A stretch of 64,000 nucleotides of DNA from assembly GCA_002077045.2 (NCBI GenBank), contig KZ111146.1, forward strand, positions 75,521-139,520. The letters are read 5' to 3'. This DNA is from Rachicladosporium sp. CCFEE 5018 (taxonomy: Eukaryota; Ascomycota; Dothideomycetes; Cladosporiales; Cladosporiaceae). Within the stretch, counting starts at the first letter, position 1. Each line of letters opens with the position of its first letter. Shown in pieces: positions 1 to 9,846 of this stretch. The notes under the pieces are model-generated. The model worked only from the letters and a program-made list of their open reading frames with translations, made no database searches and was not told where the DNA came from. A program made the position numbers and the translations under genes.

Positions 1-73
1 GGCGATGTGCAATGTGTAAGGGACGTCCATTCGCATCTCTCTGGCCGTTGTTCTGGCCCTGTTGCTGATTCAT
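1..73 (-). CDS. N-terminus of an unidentified protein, cut by the window edge
   Basis: Reading the minus strand from an ATG at 73-71 gives 24 codons open to the left edge, starting Met-Asn-Gln-Gln-Gln-Gly-Gln-Asn-Asn-Gly. The Gln/Asn/Gly-rich, low-complexity start is typical of fungal nuclear regulators, but nothing in so short a piece identifies a family. The start is the first ATG after a long stretch without an open frame, which supports it as a real N-terminus; no splice site is visible before the edge. It would be transcribed divergently from GLE1 across about 1.1 kb. It could also be a chance ORF; the sequence to the left would decide. Confidence 0.4.
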   Translation of the reverse strand, partial: MNQQQGQNNGQRDANGRPLHIAHR

Positions 74-1212
74 GCTGACGGTGGTGCTGTATACTACAAT
101 GTGTACAATTGCCGAGTATGTGGCTAGCCGTGTGACCCGAGATCAAGTAACTCGTCTGCGTAGTAACTCTGCTGATGTCGTGTACGGTTTCGGAACTGCG
201 ATCGGCGATGAAGGGTACGCTGAAACTGCTCGTGGCAAGAGTGTGCGAGTATGTGAGAGTGCTTCGAAAGTTGTGTCTGCTGTATGTGCGTGTTGTAGTA
301 GAACAGGGAGAGTTGATGTAAGGATCGGACAGGCAGCCGGAAGGAGTGGCGTTGTTGATGGGGTGGTCAGTGGAAAGAGCAGTACGATGCTCTGGACGAG
401 GTAGGGGCGCCTCAAATGGTGGCCGGCTGACAACGGGAAGGTGCTGGCGGATAGCCTGTCGTGACGTCTGGATGGGAAGGGGAACGTGGTAATGATGGAG
501 AAGAGGAACGTCAGTGGCCCGCACGCCCACTCCCGCCAAACTCCACACAAATATTCGCCAAGACTGGTGGTAGTTGTCGATCGAAGGCATATAACTGGCT
601 TCTCATTCCGGACTCAGTCAAAGGCACAGATGCGGATGCTGAGCTTTGTTCCATCTTTTACCGAGCTCGTGTGACCTCTCAGACATTTCCCTGTGCTTAC
701 CACGGCAAATGTCAATGCCTCGCGGCTCTCTACGGTATTCTTGGCTGAAACCATAATGAGACTCGAGATGCGACTCTCTGTACTGCGTACTCACTGCTCC
801 ACCAACGCCCATACCCGCGGTTCTCACATGTGCGCCCATGGAGCATTCTCACTAGCTCCCCGGTGTCTCCCCATTTCTACGACATCACCCCATATAGAAG
901 TGCTTGCTACTTGCGACATCGAATCGCAGTGACTGGAAGTGGTTCGCGTCTCGGCAGCTCTCCCCGTACGTCCCGAACCCTAAATAGTGCCGATCTCTAG
1001 ACGCGATCACTTCGAAGTCGCGCTTTGCATGTGCATTTCACTACAATTAATTCCTCGCACGGTCAAACTTCATTCTGCGCCGCTGACACGATGACTCGAA
1101 CATCATTGATGCCACCATAGCTTTCGAAAGCTGTGTTGTCAATCTCGACTCGGCTACCTTGAATGGGCCCGAGACATCCTAACACCGCCAAGCCTGAGTT
1201 CATATCATCAAT
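74..1212. other. Intergenic region between divergent genes
   Basis: About 1.1 kb between the leftward partial gene and GLE1. Short open frames exist on both strands, but none has a convincing start, splice sites or protein-like composition. The last 100 bases before GLE1 are mixed C/T/A-rich as in fungal 5' leaders, and the bases just before the GLE1 start are A-rich (ATCAATATG). I see no repeat or RNA gene. Confidence 0.5.
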
Positions 1213-3040
1213 ATGAGTTCCCCTCTACGACGATCGGTCTCTCGATCGACTCCGGCTAGGCATACCCCGAACGGCTTCCGGCGTACACCTGCTAACGGTC
1301 GACCGTCACCCCGGGTTGACAGCCCAGCCCAACAACTCGCAGACGAATTTAGCCGAATCGTCCTAGACGCAGATCGTGACTTCCACAACAGACTTGATGC
1401 GACGTCAGACGAGCAAGAGCGGTGCCATCTAGAGGCGCTAGCCAAGGCACTCGCTGAACATGAGGCCGTACGTGCGAGTGCGGAGCGGGCAAGGGAGAGG
1501 TTGGAGCTCGAGATGGAGCGCATGAAGCAGAAGCGGGAAGCTGACGAGAAGGCTGGGGTGGAGCGTGAGCGGAGAAAGCTTGCAGATGAGCGGGCTGCGG
1601 TGGACGAGGCGCAAGAGAAGGAGCGCAGGGAGCATGAGGACAGGGCAGCGGCGAAGTTGAGAGCGAAGCAGGAGAATGATCGTAAGGCGGCGAAGGAGAA
1701 AGCCGATGTTGAACAACGTGAGAGGAAGGAGGCAGAAGCAGCCAAAGTACGGTCGGATGCGTATGCGAAGGCGCAGCGAGACGCGCAAGCAAAACCACAG
1801 GCATCCCAGACACCGCAAGCTGTATCTTCACGAGCAATCCAGGCTCCTGCAACGAGGTTGCAGCCGCCTGCACCGAGCACTCCCCACGTCAATGGCGCCA
1901 CTCAAGCCGCGCACGCTGCACCCGCCGCTACAGCACCTTCGTACGCCGCCACTGTGGATGCGGCAGCTCTGCAATTTTGCGGCCCACTGACACCCATGAG
2001 TGTTGTCACGCCGATGAACGCACGAGAGAGCGAGCATCAACGCTACCTCGACCTGCACAGACGTCTCAAGCAGATGCGCAAAGACGTCCTCACCGAAGCA
2101 CAAAGGCTGGGCGTCAAGGACCAGCTGTCGAACAAGCGCAGGGAGCTCACAACAGCAATCGGGCAGACCAACAAACACGACAAGGCTGCACAACAGGCGA
2201 CCGTGAGCTTTTCTCACCTCCTCACGTTAGATCCCCTCGTACCATGTGCTAACAGATACTCCACAGATGAGAAAAGTCCGCGACATCGTGATCGCAGGAG
2301 CCAAAATTCTGCCTACGAGGATTGACATCTCGCCGTACATCATCAGCGTCTCTCCTGTGGCGCTGAAGGGCGACAATGCAGACACCCTTGGACCTGCTGG
2401 TCTTCTCTTCATGCTTTCATGGTTGGCCAAGACAGTAATCCGCCAATTCGCCGCTGAGGCTTCCGACGACGGGAAAGCTGCCGATCCAATCGGAGTCCTG
2501 ACGGTCACCATCTTCGCAAACCCTGACTTGCGACCCAACGGTGTACCGCTCATCGACATGCTTTGGGCGAAATACCACAAGGTCTGCCCCGCTCTGTTTG
2601 GCATCAGTGGCACCCAGAACACGAAAGCAGGCCGATTGCGACTTGGCTGGGACCTCGATGAGGACGATGCCGCGAACTATCGCCGATTCCGTGGCTTCGC
2701 TGTTGGCTTTGCAGCGATCACACTTCGCGACTTCTCCAAGTCGAAGAACCCGAATCCTGCGCCGAACGCCCTTTACTGGACCTCCCTAGCACGTATCTTG
2801 TCAACACCTGCAGGGCTGCAATCATCGACGCAGTACACCATCTTGCAGCATATGATCCACCTCTACGTCCATCGTTTTATCCAGTTCTACGGAGCTGCTG
2901 CCGTTGCAGCCATTCGCAAAGCTTGCTACGACTTCCCAGCTACTGCGCCCAGACTCTCTTCTGGAGGCGACGACCCAGCAGTCCAAGCTATGAAGAGCTT
3001 GCCGTTCTCACTGAAGAAGGAGTACCAGCTTACGCTCTAG
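1213..3040 (+). CDS. GLE1: Nucleoporin GLE1, mRNA export factor
   Basis: Two exons, 1213-2202 and 2267-3040, give 587 residues. The intron (2203-2266) has a GTGAGC donor, a GCTAAC branch box and a CACAG acceptor, and joins in phase 0. The first ~70 residues are Ser/Pro/Arg-rich; ~75-200 is a strongly charged Lys/Glu/Arg coiled coil; from ~300 to the end is the helical GLE1 domain, recognised by the LIDMLWAKYHKVCP segment, which matches the family's AHLHKKCP region, and by the later helices before CYDFPA. Gle1 sits on the cytoplasmic face of the nuclear pore, where with inositol hexakisphosphate it activates the DEAD-box ATPase Dbp5 to release exported mRNA. Length fits the family (S. cerevisiae Gle1 is 538 residues). 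The frame continues after the TAG at 3038-3040 (next entry), so the true C-terminus may be longer. Confidence 0.85.
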
Positions 3041-3514
3041 AAGGCCGGAGCTGCGGATACTCCTCCACAGCAGACGGCCATGTCAGCAAGACCTATCCCT
3101 CAGTAGAGAGGTAAGGTCGACAACATCGCGCCTCAACAGGCAAGCACCGCAGGAAAGCCTGTCCCCCAGCAGAGAAGCAAAGTTGAGAACAACCCTCCTC
3201 GGCGTAACGTAACTCCAACAGAAGACGATATGGGCTTCGCGATTAGGTACGCTGCCAAGGTATCGCAGGAGTTCAAATTCAAGGGCGCAGAGTTCGGTCG
3301 CCCTACTTTTGGTGGTGCTGCTTCAAGCAGTGCGCCAACGCGTCCCAGTGACATTGGATCGGGATCTGGGAGTGGGTTTGCGCAGTATGGCGGACACGTG
3401 AACCCTGCATTCCTGCCGCAAGGCGCTCACGTGAATCCCGCATTTGGGAGGCATGGGAGCTCGCCACTAGCGAGCGGAGGGACGAGGCGGAAGGCAGCTG
3501 GGTCTTGGGCTTGA
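3041..3514 (+). other. In-frame coding-like extension behind the GLE1 stop
   Basis: The frame of GLE1 exon 2 resumes directly after its TAG, meets a second TAG at 3104-3106, and then stays open to 3514. The translated stretch is low-complexity and protein-like: two related blocks, RPIPQ(stop)RGKV and KPVPQQRSKV, then a Gly/Ser-rich tail with two copies of HVNPAF. In the first block the TAG stands where the second has a Gln codon. Either this is an unrecognised terminal exon (a GTAAGG donor at 3111 and acceptor-like CAACAG at 3216-3221 exist, but no combination I tried removes both stops cleanly) or it is a decayed former C-terminus. It is unlikely to be a separate gene because it lacks its own upstream start. 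Confidence 0.35.
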
Positions 3515-3668
3515 GGTACAGAAGACAGGAGGCACATGCTGCAGGACCGCAACAGGAATGCGGTGGATGGTGCGTCGGATGCGTTGCTACGGAACGATGA
3601 AAAGTGGTGAATAGATGAACTGGCCTTGAAGGGCTTCCAGGTACATGGGTAAGACCAAGTCGTCTCCC

Positions 3669-4500
3669 TCAACTCTCAGCTGCATGTCTATCACTCTGAT
3701 TCACATAACAGCCCCGCAGCTCAGGGACCCGAGATGCGTCCTCTGTAAATTCAGCACCGTATTCCCGCATCATCGCTATCCTCTCCTCCATACTCAACGC
3801 CAGCCTCAGCCTGCCAAAGTCGTCCGGAACGCTATCCTCGCCTTCATACCTTAGCACCCATACGCCTGCCCCTTCCGTAGGCCACCCGTACACCACCACC
3901 TTCTCCTCCTCCTCAGTTGACTCGCGGGCTTTCATTGTCGCGTTAGCCCAGTCCCGCTTGCTAATCCACCATTTCGCGCCGATGCGCCGAAAAGCGTCAC
4001 AGAGTTCGTCTTCCTCGGTGGGATCGCTGGAGCGTTCGCATGCTTGCGAGTGAGATAGGGATAGATGAAGCAGATCCAGGACGTCGGCTTCTTTGATAAG
4101 GATGCCGCCAAAAGACGGGTAGCCGTAGATGTTGCAGCCTCGGGCGCCGAAGATGGTCCACCGCGAGGGTCCACGAGCGATAGATGCGGGCTGTGGAGCG
4201 AAAAATCTTCCAGATCGTCGCTGTCGACGTTGTCGTCGATCGACTTCGGGACTCGAGGAGCCCGGGAGAACAAGTCGAGGAACATCATCTTTCGTATGAT
4301 AGACGGCAGCAAGCGGTGTTGACCTCTTAGGTTTGATCGGCCAAGCAGATCTCGTATCAAGCTACTTGTGACCGGAAGTGCCGTTGTAAAAGATATACTG
4401 CACCCGACTGTAGCCTAGCAAGCGGCTACCCCGTTCGTCGCAACAGTAGAATGCCGCGAGATTACCACGTCTTGCAGGGTGAAGCCTTAGCGTTGTGGTG
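3669..4500 (-). CDS. Hypothetical protein, 5' end unresolved
   Basis: On the minus strand a clearly protein-like frame runs from just after a TAG at about 4362 down to a stop at 3669-3671 (about 230 residues). It includes GARGCNIYGYPSFGGILI, RIGAKWWISKRDW and an acidic EEEEKVVVYGWP segment. Its only internal ATG is late (3935), so the start must lie upstream. The same frame is also open before the TAG back to ~4510, where it reads YCCDERGSRLLGYSR, but again has no ATG. A 42-nt intron ending in AAGTAG would remove the stop in frame, yet is short even for fungi. I do not recognise the family; there is no signal peptide or membrane segment. The neighbour on the same strand is the sphingoid-base kinase. 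Confidence 0.45.
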
Positions 4501-4944
4501 GTAGTAGTTCAGTACACGATAGGCAAGTAAACCATGCATCCGTGGTCGATGCTTGGGTGGCCTTAATGTCTACGGCATCTTGTCGCGCATGCAATTCTTG
4601 CGTTTGACCGGCGTGGTAGCTCACCATTGGCGAATGGGGGAACGAGGCAGCAGGCAGCTGGATCTTCGGCATAGAGGCTAGAAGAGAGACGATGTCAGTG
4701 AAGCATAAGAGGACTGTGACAGAGTGCAATTCACGTCCGCATGATCTGATCGCTGGAAAGGAAGAAGAAACGTGGATGCAGCTTTTGGTACCATTTGTAC
4801 ATCTACTGCGCAGCGATAGAAGAATAGCAATAATGCACGTCCGGTGCAGTTGGGGTATCATCGCGCAGAAAACCCAAGAATAATCAGCCAAAGCCGTCCA
4901 TGACCCCGGCCCAAGCACCAAGCGTCAGTTCCAGAATTTTGGCA

Positions 4945-6567
4945 TTACGGCGTCCCTGGTGGCCCTTCAAACTCATACACCCCTCCGCGCTTACTCAACA
5001 CGGTCCCCAACCCCGGCACAACCTCCGCCTGAAAAGCCTCAAAAGGCACCCTCTCCCCATCCACCGCAATAAACCCCTCCTTGTGCCCTCCTTGCCCACC
5101 AAGCCACCGTCCGAATTTCGCTCTCCACCCCTTCGATACATCCCGCTTCTCAACAACCCGAGGCGTGATCCGGTAAGCTGTGACTTTTCGGTACGAGACT
5201 TCAGGGAAATCAATGTTAGCGCCGCTCTCAACGGTCGTGAGCATGCGGAGGGCTGTGAGGCGCGGGAGCAGGCCGTCGACTATAACCATGTCTTGGCAGC
5301 CGTCTGCGGGGAGGGCGACGGGGAAGAAGGGCGTGGAGGGCGCCATGTAGGCCATGTTGCCTGTGTAGAAGTTACCTAGCGTGGGGAGGGATTGGTGAGT
5401 GAAGTTCTCTGGGAGCGGGGAGGAGATTGTTCCGTAGCGGAGGGGCGGGAGGGAGTCGTTTGATAGGCGCGGAATTGCAGGTGAAGAGTGTTGCGGCCCT
5501 GATTGTTCATGGGCGGTGCGTGCTTTGCGGTATCGCTCTTTGATGACGCGTTTGTCGTCTTCTTCGATGGCTACGCTGAGTTCGGCCGGGTATACCGTTT
5601 TGCCCAGGAGGCGGACGAGGATGCCCCAGGTGAAGCGCATGGGACCCATCCAGCGGAGGCGTTCGGTGCCGAGATCGCTTTCGGCGATGATGCCTACTGA
5701 TTGAGAGAGGAAGCTGTAGTACTTCTGATCGCCTTGCGTGATGGCTACGAGATCCATGGGAGTGCGCACTCCTTTCACGATAGCCAGAGCTGCCAGAGAA
5801 GGCGAGTCGGTGCCGTTGAGATTGAGGCTCATGGCATTGCCAGTCCCGCATGGTAGCTGTACAACTGCGATCTTCCTGAGTGCGCCAGTCGCGTCTCTCC
5901 GTCGTGCCAGCCCATTGAATACTTCATGTGGCAGTCCGTCGCCACTTGCGCACGCGACTACATCAAACGCATTCACATCCAGCTGCTCGGCCATATCGGC
6001 AGCATGACCTCTATACGCTGTCCTTTCAACGTCAGCTTCGCAGTGTGCAGCCGCGAAGATCTTCTCAATCTCCTTCCGCCATAGCTTCTGCGCGTAGCCT
6101 TGTCCGCCCTTCGGATTGATCATGACCTTCATCCGCGGGCGTCTACGAACGCCGGCTGGGTATGCGCGGCTCAGGAGCGCATCGACCCACGCTTGCGCCT
6201 GCGCAAAGTAGGTCTTGTCCAGGACTGCGTAGTTCACGTACGCTACCCTGCACGCGTTTTTCCCGGAAGGCCGCGCATAGTGGATGGTCACTTCGAAGTG
6301 CACCAGCTCCGCCCAGAGGATATTATAGAACGGCACCGCGCGTGTGGTCTTGCTAAATTGTGGCAGTAAGCCGCAGAAGTTCCTCGGCTTCCGGCGGTAC
6401 TTCAGCCCTTCGTCTAGTATGATCAGTGCATCTGTCCCGAGTGTCAAGGTCGCGTTCCGATCGACAGTCAATGTCAAGGCTGCGTCGGCATTCGAGACCT
6501 CAGAGCCAGCTGGGTCCTCGAACGGGTCGATGGAGTCGGGGCTTGGCTGCAAAGATGTCGCGGACAT
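4945..6567 (-). CDS. LCB4: Sphingoid long-chain-base kinase (DAGK-type catalytic domain)
   Basis: Single exon, 540 residues, starting at the ATG at 6567-6565; the upstream frame has only non-ATG starts. The diacylglycerol-kinase catalytic fold begins near residue 147 with the nucleotide-binding KVMINPKGG and continues with SGDGLPHEV near 208-216 and PCGTGNA near 235, the signature order of eukaryotic sphingosine kinases. The C-terminal half has the usual lipid-kinase lobe with a low-complexity insertion (~residues 345-395) between strands. The enzyme phosphorylates sphinganine and phytosphingosine to long-chain-base phosphates, controlling ceramide flux, stress signalling and endocytosis; yeast Lcb4 is membrane-associated. 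No transmembrane segment is visible. Paralogues Lcb4 and Lcb5 cannot be told apart here, so the symbol marks the family. Confidence 0.88.
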   Translation of the reverse strand: MSATSLQPSPDSIDPFEDPAGSEVSNADAALTLTVDRNATLTLGTDALIILDEGLKYRRKPRNFCGLLPQFSKTTRAVPFYNILWAELVHFEVTIHYARPSGKNACRVAYVNYAVLDKTYFAQAQAWVDALLSRAYPAGVRRRPRMKVMINPKGGQGYAQKLWRKEIEKIFAAAHCEADVERTAYRGHAADMAEQLDVNAFDVVACASGDGLPHEVFNGLARRRDATGALRKIAVVQLPCGTGNAMSLNLNGTDSPSLAALAIVKGVRTPMDLVAITQGDQKYYSFLSQSVGIIAESDLGTERLRWMGPMRFTWGILVRLLGKTVYPAELSVAIEEDDKRVIKERYRKARTAHEQSGPQHSSPAIPRLSNDSLPPLRYGTISSPLPENFTHQSLPTLGNFYTGNMAYMAPSTPFFPVALPADGCQDMVIVDGLLPRLTALRMLTTVESGANIDFPEVSYRKVTAYRITPRVVEKRDVSKGWRAKFGRWLGGQGGHKEGFIAVDGERVPFEAFQAEVVPGLGTVLSKRGGVYEFEGPPGTP

Positions 6568-7045
6568 TGCGCTAAGCGAGTGAAGCGCAATGTCAGTGTA
6601 CGGTATTGCTGCACGCGATAGATAGGTAGAACAGACTATGTACTGCAATCATTGACTATGGTTGCACGCATGCCGCTGTGGTGAAGGGAGATGACAGCTG
6701 CTGACGACCTAGCAGGCTGACGTCTCGCATCCGAGGTGCCTTAAGTAAGCTTGTCTCGGCTACTGCAGCGGTATACGGGTGGCTTCGAAGCAGAGCGCCT
6801 CTTTTTGCTGGGCATCACCCCACTCGGGATCGACCAAAGCCAGGCTGAGCTGGGCGCCATGGCGCCGTCTAGCACGCGAGCGCTGCCAGGACATGATAGC
6901 CGTGGGCTGTGCTCGCGTGGTGTACCTCAGGACTTTGTCGTCGACAGATGCTTCAACAGCGTCTCGTTGTATCGGCCGATTTCCTTGTCAAACCCCTCTC
7001 TACTGCTGCCTCACTTCTTACCGCACTCCAATTGCTGCCCGGAAT

Positions 7046-8245
7046 ATGTGGAGCTCTCTATACCTGCTAGCCGTCAGCCTCGTGGGACGCGTCTGGGCGC
7101 AGACACTGGCCGAACGTCAAGATACTGCCTTCACCGTGACTAGTCCAAGGGCCGGCGACACCGTCAGTCTAGTGAGTGGAAGCAGTGACGATCTGAGCGT
7201 CAACATAGCATGGACGGTCTCGGAAGCCCTGAAGTCACGTCCTGTGTTCATTACGGTGGTGCAGGGCGACAGCGTCGCATCGCTGTCAGACTTATTGACC
7301 ATCAACGGTAAGAAAATCGCAGCTCAGAGCACGGGGCAGGCAAGAGCTCACTAGACGTTCAGCTAGTACGGTAAACAATGGAAGCTACTCTTGGACCTCG
7401 AACAGCTACTCCAGCGGATTGGTGGCTGGCTACAGCAGCTACTCGCTCTCTTCTGGCTGCAACTACTCGATCGCCCTCAAAGTCTGGACCGATGTAACTT
7501 ACTCCGGCTACTTCACCGTGATCAACCCTGAAGATGGCGGTTTGAACACCACGTCAGTCTGCCCAACTCCAGGTACAGGGCCGAGTGGCGGGGCTATCTC
7601 AGGTACTAGCCCTTCGTTTTTGCTCTCAACTAAGACTAACTGTGAGCGCAAGGGTCAGGTACGAATTCACCAGCTGCTTCTTCCACTTCCGCAGGTGCCT
7701 CTACGACTGCGTCCAGTGAGTCAAGCACATCTCCCAGCACCTCCAGCACGACTTCCAGTTCAACTACATCATCTTCGAGTGGTACTAGTACCCCTAGCAG
7801 AACATCTACCAACGCCGCAGCAGGTTCTAGCGGGTCGTCCTCGGGCAGCTCGCCGCCCGCAGCCAGCACCTCGGGCATCTCGACAACGACATTGGCCGTG
7901 GCAGTAGCCGTACCTGTGGTCGTCCTGCTCCTGCTGTTCGGGCTTTTTATATGGCTCGGTAGACGCAGGGCCTGGTTTGTCAAGAGATCGCACGTTCAGA
8001 ACTACACCGCTGCGAGTACTTTCGAAGATCGCCAGCCATACATGGAGAAGCCGAATGGCGGCTTCGGGCAGAACGATGAGGTGTCGCCGATGAGCAGGAA
8101 GCCAGTCGGTACCGCTTTGGTTGCTGAGACCAGTGGACCCGCGGAGATGCATGGCGATCATCAGCCGCATCGTATCGACGGGCAAGAGGTGTATCAAATG
8201 CCCGGGGATGAGGGGATGTCGAGATACAATGTTCGGAACCGATGA
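7046..8245 (+). CDS. Secreted Ser/Thr-rich single-pass membrane protein with Kre9/KNH-like N-domain
   Basis: Three exons (7046-7307, 7363-7602, 7653-8245) give 364 residues; both introns (55 and 50 nt) keep the frame and the second has a CTAAC branch box. A signal peptide ends at about VWA-Q (residue 18). Residues ~25-150 resemble the beta-sandwich of the Kre9/KNH Ser-Thr-rich membrane-anchored family (FTVTSPRAGDTVSL start, NIAWTV, a Cys near each end). A ~75-residue Ser/Thr-only stalk follows, then a strongly hydrophobic helix (VAVAVPVVVLLLLFGLFIWLG) with Arg-rich stop-transfer and a ~95-residue cytoplasmic tail rich in Asp, Pro and His. This layout suits a heavily O-mannosylated cell-wall or wall-sensor protein; the exact role is unknown. 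A sensor of Wsc type would have a WSC domain, which I do not see. Confidence 0.75.
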
Positions 8246-8518
8246 GCACAACGAAGTTCGAATCGGGAAGGGTACCAGTTCGGTCACGACGCAGTCCGAC
8301 GACAAGACTTGATACTTGTTTCTCGACAATTTCAGTCTCCACACAGTGAACGAGTGTGCTCCGGGATCCCATCCGATCGTCTTCATACATCAAATTCCCC
8401 GGATCGCGCCTATAGCGATCCTTAGCGTTCCGACGGGAACACGCCGAGATTGGGCGACACATCGCGCTTCCCACCGCGCTTCATGCAGCAGCGCGTATAC
8501 GCTCCATTCTCGCACTCG

Positions 8519-8792
8519 TCATTGAACTTTCGGAATCAAACGGATCAGCTTGAAGCAATTCGAGTTATTGACGTGGTCGCCGCGGTGTAGAATGCTGAGA
8601 AGGTGTGACACCTACCGTGCACTCGTATCCTCCTTCGCAGACGCCGCAGCTCGCTGTGCACCAGCGGTAGTAGAAGTCCAGAGGGACTGTCTGGGGGCTG
8701 GCGTCGCGTTCGGAGACGCCGTCTTCGACTGGTGCTGCGAGGGCCAGGCCTACGACGGCGGCCAGGAAGAGGAGGGTGGACCTGATGCGCGT
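8519..8792 (-). CDS. Small cysteine-rich secreted protein locus lacking an ATG
   Basis: The minus-strand frame from 8792 encodes a near-perfect signal peptide, RIRSTLLFLAAVVGLALAAP, followed by a short acidic pro-like region and WCTASCGVCEGGYECT with four Cys spaced 3-2-5. A GTAGGT donor follows at 8615-8614; an intron 8615-8549 would add nine residues and a stop, for 68 codons in all, while reading through adds seventeen residues. The codon directly before the signal peptide is ACG (8792-8790), exactly where a start is expected, and the frame is closed by TGA a few codons upstream. So the gene either starts at ACG, has a 5' exon I cannot see, or lost its start by a T-to-C change. Small size, signal and Cys pattern fit fungal effector-like or antimicrobial-like secreted peptides; no family is recognised. 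Confidence 0.4.
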
Positions 8793-9846
8793 TGAGGATT
8801 GTCTGCCGAGATATCACAGGCTGAGAAGTACCAGAGATGAAGGAGACTGGGAGATTTTCATGGTGAAGAGGCGGCTATGCAGTTGGTATTTATGTCTTCC
8901 CTCTGCTGCTCCCCGAGCCTCGCTTGTGGCATTCTGTTTCAAGAGCTGATTTGTAACGTCTCTTCGCTTCCTTCTATCTCTCGGCTTCAATGTGCTTTCA
9001 GCTCATATCTCGTCCTGATGTCTGTTCACATATGCAGCGGGATTTGCCAAGACATGTCGTCGACGAACGGGCCAATCGTGGAAGACCTCGCTTGACGACA
9101 GCTGCCTTGCACATCACATCTGCGCACAGCTGGATCGAAGAGAGAACTGACGCCTCCCATTGTCGCGAGTACATTTTGACGTATTCGAGACTAGCATCAA
9201 ATGTGCAAGCGACATTCCGGTCCTCGTCTGGCTCTACAATTGCAGAGGGAGCCAGAGCTCAGTCTATTCGGCCCTCAGAGCCCAGTGACCTACTCCGATC
9301 GAAGCACTCGGACGGCAGATGCTACTCGTCCGGAGCGAGCGCAGTATCTTCGACTCTGCACGTAGCTTGACCAAGGCAGAGCCCAGGATGCCATCGAGCT
9401 GACCCTCTTGGGACCTGACGTACTGTATCAGCATCCGGCACCTGCAGAAATAGCTCGACGTCGCTTCAGCAAGGGGCAGCGTGCGTCATCAGGCTGCATC
9501 ATAGCGGCCCCCTGCAGATCTGTTTAGCGAATTGTCGCTTCGCGCTACGAGGAGAGTCGCGAGAACGGACGGATTGAACGGGGTGCATCTACTTTCTTTG
9601 ATTCCAACACCGTGCGAAGCGACCAGGCGTTGGTCAGTCGCCAAAGTGTCGCATCGCGGGATTGTAGTATTCACGCTTCGAGCGATCGCCCACTGCTCTC
9701 TATCACGAGCCGTGAGCTGGAAATTCCAGGCCAAGGGACGCGGCATCTTTGACACTGCACCATCGTGAACCGAGATCTGCTAAAGCATATTTTTGGCTGC
9801 ACTCCTTGCGCCGAGTACGGCTAACGATCGACTCCTTTGGCCGAGT
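8793..9846. other. Gene-free stretch
   Basis: No open frame here has a convincing start, GC-biased third positions or paired splice signals. It holds the upstream region of the small secreted-protein locus (leftward) and of the APH-type gene (rightward). I see no repeats or RNA gene. Confidence 0.4.

Noticed and set aside
1200..1901. A 233-codon minus-strand frame opposite GLE1 exon 1
   Set aside because: It is the Ser/Ala/Arg-rich mirror of the Lys/Glu/Ala coiled-coil codons; GLE1 on the plus strand explains the DNA.
4487..4921. A 144-codon minus-strand frame as an independent gene
   Set aside because: Mixed third positions and no family match; its 3' part may instead contain a first exon of the hypothetical gene at 3669-4500.
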